This document shows, piece by piece, positions 17,146 through 23,860 of a stretch of DNA of 64,000 nucleotides. Under the pieces are notes generated by a model. The model searched no databases. It was not told the DNA's origin and worked only from the letters and a program-made list of their open reading frames with translations. The translations under genes and the position numbers were made by a program. Position 1 is the stretch's first letter. Every line of letters begins with the position of its first letter. Origin of the DNA: Clostridia bacterium (GTDB lineage: Bacteria > Bacillota > Clostridia > Christensenellales > Borkfalkiaceae); the NCBI GenBank assembly GCA_900764105.1, contig CAAFMS010000007.1:217292-281291 (forward strand), in the 5' to 3' direction.

Positions 17146-17466
17146 TCACAGATAGAGCGTTTGTCCTGCGTATATCACGTCCGTTTTGTTCTTTCTGAGT
17201 ATCTCGAACGCCCTGCCGTCGTCGCCGCGCGAAATCGTATTTATATCGTCTGTCGGCTTTACGATATATTCTTCCCCGTCTATTTTCTCGATAACGATAA
17301 GTTCGCCTTTTTCGGGACTTGAAGTCAATGCGTTATCGGCGATTATAGCGGTGACGGTGGTATGAAATCGCCTCGCCAAAGAGTATATATCGTCTCCGCT
17401 TTCGAGTTTATATACGAAACGCCTTTTAAATTCGCTTACGTCGGTTAATTTTAAGTTCTCATTCAT
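17146..17466 (-). CDS. Small cytoplasmic protein with two LysM-like units
   Basis: 106 residues with no signal peptide. Residues about 17-60 (VYKLESGDDIYSLARRF...) and 64-106 (EEYIVKPTDDINTISR...GQTLYL) each follow the LysM pattern: a YxVxxGDxxxxIA start and a hydrophobic final strand. The second unit is diverged. Without an export signal it is unlikely to bind the wall from outside; a spore-coat or forespore role is conceivable given the neighbouring SpoVB-like gene, but that is inference. It is divergent from the flippase across 55-85 bp holding an 8-bp inverted repeat. Confidence 0.7.
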   Translation of the reverse strand: MNENLKLTDVSEFKRRFVYKLESGDDIYSLARRFHTTVTAIIADNALTSSPEKGELIVIEKIDGEEYIVKPTDDINTISRGDDGRAFEILRKNKTDVIYAGQTLYL

Positions 17467-17503
17467 AGTTCTATTATATTTTTAATAAATATCTTATAGA
17501 ACT
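17467..17503. promoter_or_regulatory. Inverted repeat in the LysM/SpoVB divergent region
   Basis: AGTTCTAT (17467-17474) and ATAGAACT (17496-17503) are exact inverse copies separated by 21 bp of AT-rich DNA between two divergent genes. It may be an operator for both. No convincing -35/-10 pair was found. Confidence 0.35.
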
Positions 17504-17551
17504 TTTTATCGAGGTGTCGCTATTAAAACGGTATTCAAAACAGTCGCCGTC

Positions 17552-19063
17552 GTGACGATTTTTTCGTGCGTAGAACGGTTTTGCGGCTTTATTTACAGGG
17601 TTTTTCTTTCGAGAACGATAGGTTCGGAAGGCGTCGGATTATATCAGATAGCCTTGTCCGTACTCGGACTTTTTATGACTGTTACGTCTTCGGGAATACC
17701 CATAACGGTTTCTCGGACAATGATAAAATACAAAGAGGAAGGTCATGCGGAAAAAACAGGTAAAGTCGTTACGGGCGGAATATTTTTCGCGGTCATTATT
17801 TCTCTGCCGATAACTCTTCTCGTACTTTTGAAATGCCCTGTCGTTGGTCTTTTATTTTCCGACCCGAGGTGCGAATCGCTGCTCAGAATTATGATTCCGG
17901 GGCTTACCATAACTTCGGTTTACGCCGTAATTCGCGGAACGTTCTGGGGAAATACTCAATTTTTGACTTACAGCGTAATCGAACTTTTAGAAGAGGCGGT
18001 TATGGTGGTCGTCGGAATAATTCTCGTAAACGGCATAACCGACCCTATGCAAGGAGCGACTTACGCCGCTTACGCCGTTCTTATTTCCTATATCTTTTCT
18101 TTCGTAACCTCGGTTATTACATATTTCGTAAAAGGCGGAAAACTGAAAAGTCCCGCAGGAGAACTGAAACCGCTTTTTGCTTCCGCTACGCCGATTACGG
18201 CGATGAGAACTGCGACTTCCGTTATAAATACGCTCGTCGCCGTACTTCTTCCCGCAAGACTTATACGCTACGGAATGAGCGGAGACGTCGCGGTTTCGGA
18301 ATTCGGAAGAGTTTACGGCATGGCTATGCCGCTCGTTTTTATGCCATCTACTTTTATCGGTTCGCTTGCCCTCGTACTCGTTCCCGAACTTTCGTCGAAT
18401 TATTATTCGGGCAACTACAAAACGCTTAAAAACAACATTGAAAAGGCGATTAAATTCTCGGTTTTTATAGTTTCTCTTATAATACCGCCTTTTCTCGTTC
18501 TCGGGAGAAACGTCGGCAACATTATTTACGCCGACGAAATCGTAGGCGATTACGTCAGAAAAGGGGCGATAACTATGCTTCCTATGAGTTTATCCATAAT
18601 TACGACAAGTATTTTAAACTCGTTGAACAAAGAAAAACGAACGCTCGTCTACTACCTCATAGGCGCGTCCGCTCTCATCTTGTCTATAATGTTTTTACCT
18701 AAGTATCTCGGCGTTTCGTCGCTCATACTCGGTATGATACTGAGTTTTTCCGTAACTGCGGCGTTGAATCTCATCGCGACAAAAAAGGTATGCCCCAAAA
18801 AACCGCAGGTTATCGGTTACATTGCGGCTGCAACGCTTATAATGCTCCCGTCCGCTCTGTTCGGTTTGTTCCTTAAAGGACTTTTATCGAAATATACGAG
18901 CGATTTGCTCCTTTTAATCGTAGTGACGTCGGCTATGGATCTGTTCGCCCTCATCGCTTTTAAAGTGTTCGGACTTTTAGACTTTGACGGAAAAACTCAG
19001 AATTTATCCGAGAAAAATTTCACGCGTTTCAAAGCAGGCAAAAGAACGAATAAAAGGGTGTAA
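17552..19063 (+). CDS. SpoVB/MurJ-like polysaccharide (lipid II-type) flippase
   Basis: 503 residues from GTG; a MATE/MOP-superfamily membrane protein with about 14 TM helices. The family hallmark is near the N-terminus: FCGFIYRVFLSRTIGSEGVGLYQ. It closely follows the stage V sporulation protein B/YtgP/polysaccharide transporter pattern, moving undecaprenyl-linked precursors across the membrane. No ribosome binding site precedes the GTG at 17552, whereas GAGGTG at 17511 lies five bases before an in-frame ATT at 17522, which would complete TM1; see findings. The gene is convergent with folT, and their 3' ends overlap by 67 bp. Confidence 0.88.
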   Translation: MTIFSCVERFCGFIYRVFLSRTIGSEGVGLYQIALSVLGLFMTVTSSGIPITVSRTMIKYKEEGHAEKTGKVVTGGIFFAVIISLPITLLVLLKCPVVGLLFSDPRCESLLRIMIPGLTITSVYAVIRGTFWGNTQFLTYSVIELLEEAVMVVVGIILVNGITDPMQGATYAAYAVLISYIFSFVTSVITYFVKGGKLKSPAGELKPLFASATPITAMRTATSVINTLVAVLLPARLIRYGMSGDVAVSEFGRVYGMAMPLVFMPSTFIGSLALVLVPELSSNYYSGNYKTLKNNIEKAIKFSVFIVSLIIPPFLVLGRNVGNIIYADEIVGDYVRKGAITMLPMSLSIITTSILNSLNKEKRTLVYYLIGASALILSIMFLPKYLGVSSLILGMILSFSVTAALNLIATKKVCPKKPQVIGYIAAATLIMLPSALFGLFLKGLLSKYTSDLLLLIVVTSAMDLFALIAFKVFGLLDFDGKTQNLSEKNFTRFKAGKRTNKRV

Positions 19064-19644
19064 TTCGCAACGCTGTTCCATATCTGACCTTTGAAGAACA
19101 GACGATATATAAGGTAGACGAAAAAGCCCGTATTGCCGCCAAATTTCGCCTTGGAATACTCTTCAAAAGTCTTGAAAAAGCCCGTGACGTATTTATTATA
19201 AAGGTAGAAACCCGTGGAATTTACGGCGACGGTGCAAATCAGAAAGGTCACGAGCGTATATAACGCCGTTTTTATCAAGACCGTTTTATAGGAATCTTCC
19301 CTGATATTCGTGAAAATAATTGCGGCGAAAAAGGCGAAAAATCCCGTAGACACTCCGACCCACGGCATATAGAACTGCCCCCAACTGTTTAAAACGTAGC
19401 CGATAAAATCACCGAGAAGGCAAACGACAAAACCGCACGTGCCGCCTAAAAAAACGCCGATTAACGCCGAAAAGAAAATGGTCAGCGAAAACTGCAAATC
19501 GAAAAGTTTTATTTCGATAAAGGCGTTCGTGACTACGGACAGGGCGGTAAAAACGGCGAGATACGCCATTTTTTTGCCTATCGACGATTCTTTGAGAACT
19601 TTTGAGAATACTAAGTTACCGAATAAACTGTTATTTTCGGACAT
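18997..19644 (-). CDS. folT: Folate ECF transporter S component (FolT-like)
   Basis: 215 residues from the ATG at 19644, set by GGAGG seven bases upstream; a longer in-frame extension to 19776 overlaps the riboswitch and is rejected. There are about six hydrophobic segments, a typical ECF S-component start (KKMAYLAVFTALSVVTNAF), GxxxG-rich helices and a KxxFxxF stretch (FFKTFEEYSK). The folate assignment rests mainly on the tetrahydrofolate riboswitch directly upstream. It would need the shared EcfA/A'/T module, which is not in this window. Its last 67 bp overlap the 3' end of the flippase gene on the other strand. Confidence 0.88.
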   Translation of the reverse strand: MSENNSLFGNLVFSKVLKESSIGKKMAYLAVFTALSVVTNAFIEIKLFDLQFSLTIFFSALIGVFLGGTCGFVVCLLGDFIGYVLNSWGQFYMPWVGVSTGFFAFFAAIIFTNIREDSYKTVLIKTALYTLVTFLICTVAVNSTGFYLYNKYVTGFFKTFEEYSKAKFGGNTGFFVYLIYRLFFKGQIWNSVANYTLLFVLLPALKRVKFFSDKF

Positions 19645-19666
19645 AAAAAAACCTCCCGAAGGAGAG
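19644..19666 (-). terminator. Riboswitch expression platform: UUCG hairpin over the folT ribosome binding site
   Basis: On the minus strand TCTCC-TTCG-GGAGG forms a 5-bp stem (one T-G pair) closed by a C(UUCG)G tetraloop and is followed by a run of T up to the ATG. The 3' arm is the ribosome binding site itself, so the same hairpin could block translation and end transcription. Another hairpin, GCGACCG/CGGTTGC around 19694-19713, lies between it and the aptamer and could be the antiterminator partner region. Confidence 0.75.
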
Positions 19667-19724
19667 TTCCGCATTAAAAGGTTTAATAACGAGCAACCGA
19701 AAAAACGGTCGCATTTAAAAAATC

Positions 19725-19821
19725 TTTGCTTCGGATGCGTTGGAAAATCGCAAGGACTGAGCCTTTTCGTCCGCATTCAACATCCCGTTCTACGGCACTT
19801 GACGCTTTCCATACTACTCTG
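19725..19821 (-). ncRNA. Tetrahydrofolate (THF) riboswitch aptamer upstream of folT
   Basis: The minus strand carries the conserved landmarks of the THF-I riboswitch in order: AGAGTAG (19820-19814), GCGTCAAGTGCC (19805-19794), GAACGGGATGTTG (19790-19778), a G-rich internal stem, and GCATCCG (19738-19732). The aptamer begins about seven bases after the predicted start of transcription. The class binds reduced folates and turns off folate transport or synthesis genes. The downstream gene fits an ECF folate S component. The P1 stem looks weak by eye. Confidence 0.85.
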
Positions 19822-19833
19822 CTTTCGGGAAAT

Positions 19834-19862
19834 ATTATATCACCGTTTATTTTATATGTCAA
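19834..19862 (-). promoter_or_regulatory. Consensus promoter of folT
   Basis: Perfect TTGACA (19862-19857), 17-bp spacer, TATAAT (19839-19834), also with an extended TGA before the -10. Such a strong promoter suits a gene controlled after initiation by a riboswitch. Confidence 0.9.
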
Positions 19863-19872
19863 ATGAATATAT

Positions 19873-19910
19873 ATGAATACGCTTTAATTTTATGAATACG
19901 CTTTAATTTT
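19873..19910. repeat. Tandem 19-bp direct repeat
   Basis: ATGAATACGCTTTAATTTT occurs twice without gap (19873-19891 and 19892-19910), just upstream of the folT promoter. It looks like a recent slippage duplication. Confidence 0.8.
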
Positions 19911-19971
19911 TAAGTTCCGAACATATCCGCTTCCGCATTCGGGACAATCTGTTTCAAATATTGCGACAACC

Positions 19972-20113
19972 GCTTCCTCCTTCGGGGGAAGTGGCAAAAT
20001 AGAGCGTAAGCGAGATTTTGACGATAGGGGACAATTCAAACGCTCGTTTTTTATCCCCTATCGGCTTGACTTCCATTTCATTCCGTCAACCCACTTTCCC
20101 CGAAGGAGGAAGC
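19972..20113. repeat. 142-bp palindromic (MITE/REP-like) intergenic element
   Basis: Terminal arms of 23 bp (19972-19994 and 20091-20113, GCTTCC...AGTGG against CCACT...GGAAGC) match as inverted repeats with one mismatch. An inner pair, GATAGGGGA (20023-20031) and TCCCCTATC (20054-20062), is exact. No open reading frame. It lies between ftsZ and the folT promoter region. No clear target-site duplication is visible. Confidence 0.65.
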
Positions 20114-20197
20114 AAAACCGATTCAACGGAGGATTTTATCCCCAAAGAGGAAAGCAAGCGGAAAAGTGCCTCGACTTAAAAAAGTGAGAATTTTCCG

Positions 20198-21514
20198 TTA
20201 TTTATTTCTTTTGAATAGTTTTTTCATAAACGGCGGAAAATCTTCCATCGCCGACTCGTCGTCAAACTCGTCCTCGGGTTCGACTTCTTTTTTCTCTTCT
20301 TTTATCGGCTCCGAACGATTAAACGCCTCTTCCGTGTTCCTGTTCGGCTTTTCGGGGTCGATGGTTCCCGTCTCGACTACAACCCTCTTTTCTACGAGTT
20401 GCTCCGACCGTGCGGGTCTCTCCTGAGATTCGTACCTCTCCGCTCTTTCCGAATTATCAATCGACTCAGGTTTTGCAACCCTTTCGATTTTCTCGGTCTT
20501 TTCGGGCGTTTCCACGTTATCGAAAATCCTGCGTCTTATTTCCTTTTCGGAATCCTGTTTATCCGTAAAGCCCGTAGCAATCGCCGTAATCTCGATTTGC
20601 CCCTCGTATTCGGGGTCGATATTCGCGCCGAAAATAACCATTGCCGACTCGTCTATCACGCTGTTTATAAGGTCTGCCGCCTCGTTGACCTGTCCTAACG
20701 ACAAGTCGCTGCCGCCTTTTACGTTGAATATAATGCCTTTCGCTCCCTCTATGCTCGTTTCCAGAAGAGGACTCGAAATAGCCTTTTTGACAGCCTGCAC
20801 GACTCTGTTTTCTCCCGAAGCCCTGCCAACTCCCATGTGAGCGTAGCCCTTATTCTGCAATATGGTCTTTACGTCGGCAAAGTCAAGGTTTATAAGCGAC
20901 GGTGTAGAAATCAGATCGGTTATACCGCAGATTCCCGTCCTCAAATTTTCGTCCGCATATTTCAACGCGTCTACAATCGAAGTGTCGGCAGGTAAAGCCT
21001 CTAAGAGTTTATCGTTGGGAATAACGACGAGGGTATCTGCGAATTTACTCAATTCCGCAATACCCCTTTTCGCGTTTTCACGCCTTTTCACGCCCTCGAA
21101 ACCGAAAGGCTTCGTAACGACCGCGACGGTAACGCAACCGCACTTTTTCGCTATTTCGGCAACGATCGGAGCGGCGCCCGTTCCCGTTCCGCCGCCCATT
21201 CCCGCGGCGATAAACAGAAGGTCTACCCCTCTTAACGCATTTTCGATTTCTTCTCTGCTCTCGTCGCACGCTTTCGCGCCGATTTCGGGGTTCGAGCCTG
21301 CCCCCAAACCTTTAGTAAGCCTTTCGCCTATAACGATTTTTTTGTCATCGTCCGCAAGCGAAAGCGACAACGCCTGTTTGTCGGTATTCACGGCGAAAAA
21401 TTCCGCAGACTTCACGCCCGCTTCTATCATTCTGTTGACGGCGTTGTTTCCCGCGCCGCCGACGCCCATAACCATTATTCTGCAAACGTTTCCGCTAAAA
21501 TCATTTCCGAACAT
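20198..21514 (-). CDS. ftsZ: Cell division protein FtsZ
   Basis: 438 residues; tubulin-like GTPase forming the Z ring. GTP-binding signature GGGTGTG at 107-113, T7 synergy loop NLDFADV at 210-216. The globular core ends near 320 and is followed by an unusually long Glu/Arg/Pro-rich linker (about 325-415) and a C-terminal peptide, DFPPFMKKLFKRNK, that fits the conserved FtsA/SepF-binding tail with a basic end. It is the last gene of the dcw cluster, 50 bp after ftsA. AGAGGA lies some 13 bases before the ATG. Confidence 0.98.
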   Translation of the reverse strand: MFGNDFSGNVCRIMVMGVGGAGNNAVNRMIEAGVKSAEFFAVNTDKQALSLSLADDDKKIVIGERLTKGLGAGSNPEIGAKACDESREEIENALRGVDLLFIAAGMGGGTGTGAAPIVAEIAKKCGCVTVAVVTKPFGFEGVKRRENAKRGIAELSKFADTLVVIPNDKLLEALPADTSIVDALKYADENLRTGICGITDLISTPSLINLDFADVKTILQNKGYAHMGVGRASGENRVVQAVKKAISSPLLETSIEGAKGIIFNVKGGSDLSLGQVNEAADLINSVIDESAMVIFGANIDPEYEGQIEITAIATGFTDKQDSEKEIRRRIFDNVETPEKTEKIERVAKPESIDNSERAERYESQERPARSEQLVEKRVVVETGTIDPEKPNRNTEEAFNRSEPIKEEKKEVEPEDEFDDESAMEDFPPFMKKLFKRNK

Positions 21515-21564
21515 ATCGTCTTTAGTTATCCTCTGATTTAAAAGTTATTTTTTACCGAGAGAGA

Positions 21565-22695
21565 TTAGAACCCCTCTCGGCTTAAAGCGTAATCGAGTAC
21601 CGCAAACGCGGACGACTCTTCAGCCGCGCCGTAAAGCGGCGTTCTCGGCTTAACCGTCTCGACGGGAAGCCCGAGTTTCGCCTGAACGTACTCTCTCGCG
21701 CCTCTGATATAACACAGTCCGCCGCCCGTCAAATAGACTTTCGGCGAATTTTTGATCTTCTTTGAATTTTCCATAAGGAACGAAGCGACGTTTTCGAGGT
21801 ACTCGTCGAGGTTTTCGATTATTATATCGTTGACCTTTTCTACAGGATACTCTTCTATTCCTCCGTTTTTGTTTTCAGCCTTGTAATTGAGGTTTTCGGC
21901 GTCCTTTATAGTGAGATTTACCATGCGTTTTATACTCTCGGCAACGTCGTGAGAGGAAGTCTCGCATTCCTTGAATATGTGATAGGAGAATATGCCGCCG
22001 CCGAAATCTTCAGAATGTTTCGCTATGATACCGTTGCCTAAAATAAGCGAAGCGGTCGAAGTTATGTAACCGCAGTCGATTAAAAGGCAAGCGGATTCTC
22101 TCGTCTGTCTGTCGAGCAAAAACCGACTTTCGGCAAGTCCGTCGAATACGAAATTCACTTTGTTGATTTTCAGTTTCGCCAAAATGCTTCGTATGGTGAC
22201 TGAAAAGTAATCTTCCAAAAGAGCGTAGTTAAGATAACCGCCGAGCATGGACGATTTCGCCCCGACGGGGTTAAACACCCTTATGCCGCCGTCAAGCCCG
22301 AAGTAAATATCAGAACGGGATATTACCTTGTATTTATTCGTTTCGACGAGCATTTGCCCCGCGTTCAAAAGCGTCTCTATATCCGTTTCTTTAATCTTCT
22401 TCGGCTTATTGAAAACTATCTTGTACTTTCTGTTTTCGAGCCTTATAAACGCCCCCGGAACGCCTACCGTGACTTCGTTTATCGAAGTGGAAAGGGTTTC
22501 TTTAAGGTGATTTACGCAATTCTCAATCGCCTTCGCAAGTTGCTTTACGTCGAAAAATTCGCCCTCGGAAAAGCCGACGTACTCGCAAGACGCCTCGCTT
22601 TTTATCACCAACGTGTTGTTTACCCCTCTCTGCCCGACGAGCGCCGAAACTTTCGACGATCCTATATCGAGTATCGCAACGCACTTTTTTAACAT
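21565..22695 (-). CDS. ftsA: Cell division protein FtsA (divergent)
   Basis: 376 residues with the actin/HSP70-type phosphate loop CVAILDIGSSKVSALVG, an inserted SHS2 domain around 85-160, the second ATP motif LLIDCGYITSTAS and the adenosine motif YLTGGG. FtsA tethers FtsZ to the membrane. This copy is shorter than most (about 420) and ends DYALSREGF without the usual amphipathic membrane helix (a GWIKRLF-type end), so membrane attachment may differ or be left to another tether. It starts 2 bp after ftsQ, with GGGGA before the ATG. Confidence 0.88.
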   Translation of the reverse strand: MLKKCVAILDIGSSKVSALVGQRGVNNTLVIKSEASCEYVGFSEGEFFDVKQLAKAIENCVNHLKETLSTSINEVTVGVPGAFIRLENRKYKIVFNKPKKIKETDIETLLNAGQMLVETNKYKVISRSDIYFGLDGGIRVFNPVGAKSSMLGGYLNYALLEDYFSVTIRSILAKLKINKVNFVFDGLAESRFLLDRQTRESACLLIDCGYITSTASLILGNGIIAKHSEDFGGGIFSYHIFKECETSSHDVAESIKRMVNLTIKDAENLNYKAENKNGGIEEYPVEKVNDIIIENLDEYLENVASFLMENSKKIKNSPKVYLTGGGLCYIRGAREYVQAKLGLPVETVKPRTPLYGAAEESSAFAVLDYALSREGF

Positions 22696-22697
22696 AT

Positions 22698-23558
22698 TTA
22701 TTTCCCCTTCGTTTCCGACGACGATTCGTATTTTATCTCTATTTCGCCGTTATTTTTTTCAAACACTCTGACGTACCCTTCCGACATACATAGTTCGTCG
22801 AGGTTGTCGTAATATTTCTGTATCTCTTTCGCCTTGGCGATTATTTTTTTCACCGTCTCCGCTTGCTCCCGTTCGGTCGGGTCAACGCTTGTCCCGCATG
22901 CGAACGACACGTTTATCGTAACGCCCGTTACGGTCTCGAAATCGACTGCGTTTTTCTGCGCCGTTACGTCTATGTTTTCCGAACCGTAAATAATGATTTT
23001 ATCGATGAAATTAAGCCTGTCGTCAAACTGTAAAAATACGTCCGTCATCGCGCCGAATACGTCTTGTTTGTCGAATGAAATTCTCTTGCCGAGCGGAAGC
23101 GACCCCGTATCTATGCTCTGATTTTTTACGTTTACCTCGACGAGGTTTTCGGGAAGCAAAGACTTGTCCGTCGTAACCCTTAAAAGGACGAACTCGCCGT
23201 CCGTTATAAGGTATTCGTCCCTTTCGCCGCGTACAGCCACGGCAAACCTTTCCTTTCTCTCCGTAAACGTAACGCTTAGTTTATCGGGAAAAACGGTTTC
23301 GACTTTCACGGAAGAGACGTAAGGGTCTTTTTCGAGTTCCGCTTTTACCTCGTCCGCCTTTACCGAGAAAAAGTACTTGCCTCCGTATTTTTTTTCAAGC
23401 GTTTTCTCTACCCTCGAATATATTTCGTCGTCCACGCTTTCGGCGTTATCGATTGACAGATTGATATATCTCGTTTTGCACAGCCAGAAAAAAGCCAGCG
23501 TCAATGCAAGCGCCAACGCGACGACCGTACTCGTAATTATAATCAATCTATGTTTCAT
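22698..23558 (-). CDS. ftsQ: Cell division protein FtsQ/DivIB
   Basis: 286 residues from the ATG at 23558, chosen because AAGGAG sits just upstream. It has a short cytoplasmic N-terminus, a TM helix at about 6-27, then a POTRA domain (YINLSIDNAESVDDEIY...VSSVKVETVFPDKLSVTF) and a beta domain; single-pass, with the bulk outside the membrane. It belongs to the FtsQLB divisome subcomplex. It lies between the structured element and ftsA. Confidence 0.9.
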   Translation of the reverse strand: MKHRLIIITSTVVALALALTLAFFWLCKTRYINLSIDNAESVDDEIYSRVEKTLEKKYGGKYFFSVKADEVKAELEKDPYVSSVKVETVFPDKLSVTFTERKERFAVAVRGERDEYLITDGEFVLLRVTTDKSLLPENLVEVNVKNQSIDTGSLPLGKRISFDKQDVFGAMTDVFLQFDDRLNFIDKIIIYGSENIDVTAQKNAVDFETVTGVTINVSFACGTSVDPTEREQAETVKKIIAKAKEIQKYYDNLDELCMSEGYVRVFEKNNGEIEIKYESSSETKGK

Positions 23559-23570
23559 TTGTGTCTCCTT

Positions 23571-23850
23571 AGCCGATAAAAACCTCAACTGAACCCGATT
23601 ATCAGGCGTATCTTACGCTTAATTCATTGTTCTTTCCGCGGCTTGTATTTGTATACTAACCCGCGGAAACGCCGCGACTTAAACGTAATCTACGCCTGAA
23701 AATTTGCGGTATCGTTTTGATTTAATATATAGGGCAACCTCTAAGCCGTATTTTTAAATGATTTGCGGTAAAGGCAACCGATGGCGTATACAAATACGCC
23801 CTTGGCGAATTTGCCGCAAAGCGTTAGTTCGGTTGGGGTTTTTATCGGCT
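23571..23850. repeat. 280-bp structured non-coding element inside the dcw operon
   Basis: Closed by 24-bp inverted repeats (23571-23594 with 23827-23850, AGCCGATAAAAACC at one end; two mismatches). Inside, arm A pairs 23602-23610 with 23691-23699 and 23613-23622 with 23679-23688, capped by TTTCCGCGG/CCGCGGAAA (23633-23641, 23661-23669). Arm B has TTTGCGG/CCGCAAA (23762-23768, 23814-23820) around GGCGTAT-ACAA-ATACGCC (23783-23800). No reading frame fits. It is either a MITE or a structured RNA in the murA-ftsQ mRNA. See findings. Confidence 0.75.
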
Positions 23851-23860
23851 ATGCGGAATT

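Noticed and set aside
17833..18429. 198-codon frame overlapping the flippase on the same strand
   Set aside because: Extremely Arg-rich out-of-frame translation of a membrane protein gene; no ribosome binding site.
19645..19776. N-terminal extension of FolT by 44 codons
   Set aside because: It would translate the riboswitch expression platform; the ATG at 19644 has GGAGG at the right distance.
19873..19910. CRISPR-like repeats
   Set aside because: Only two copies without spacers; no cas genes in the window.
20862..21536. 224-codon open frame on the plus strand across ftsZ
   Set aside because: Antisense shadow of the conserved GTPase core; low-complexity Ser/Pro/Ala translation and no start signal.
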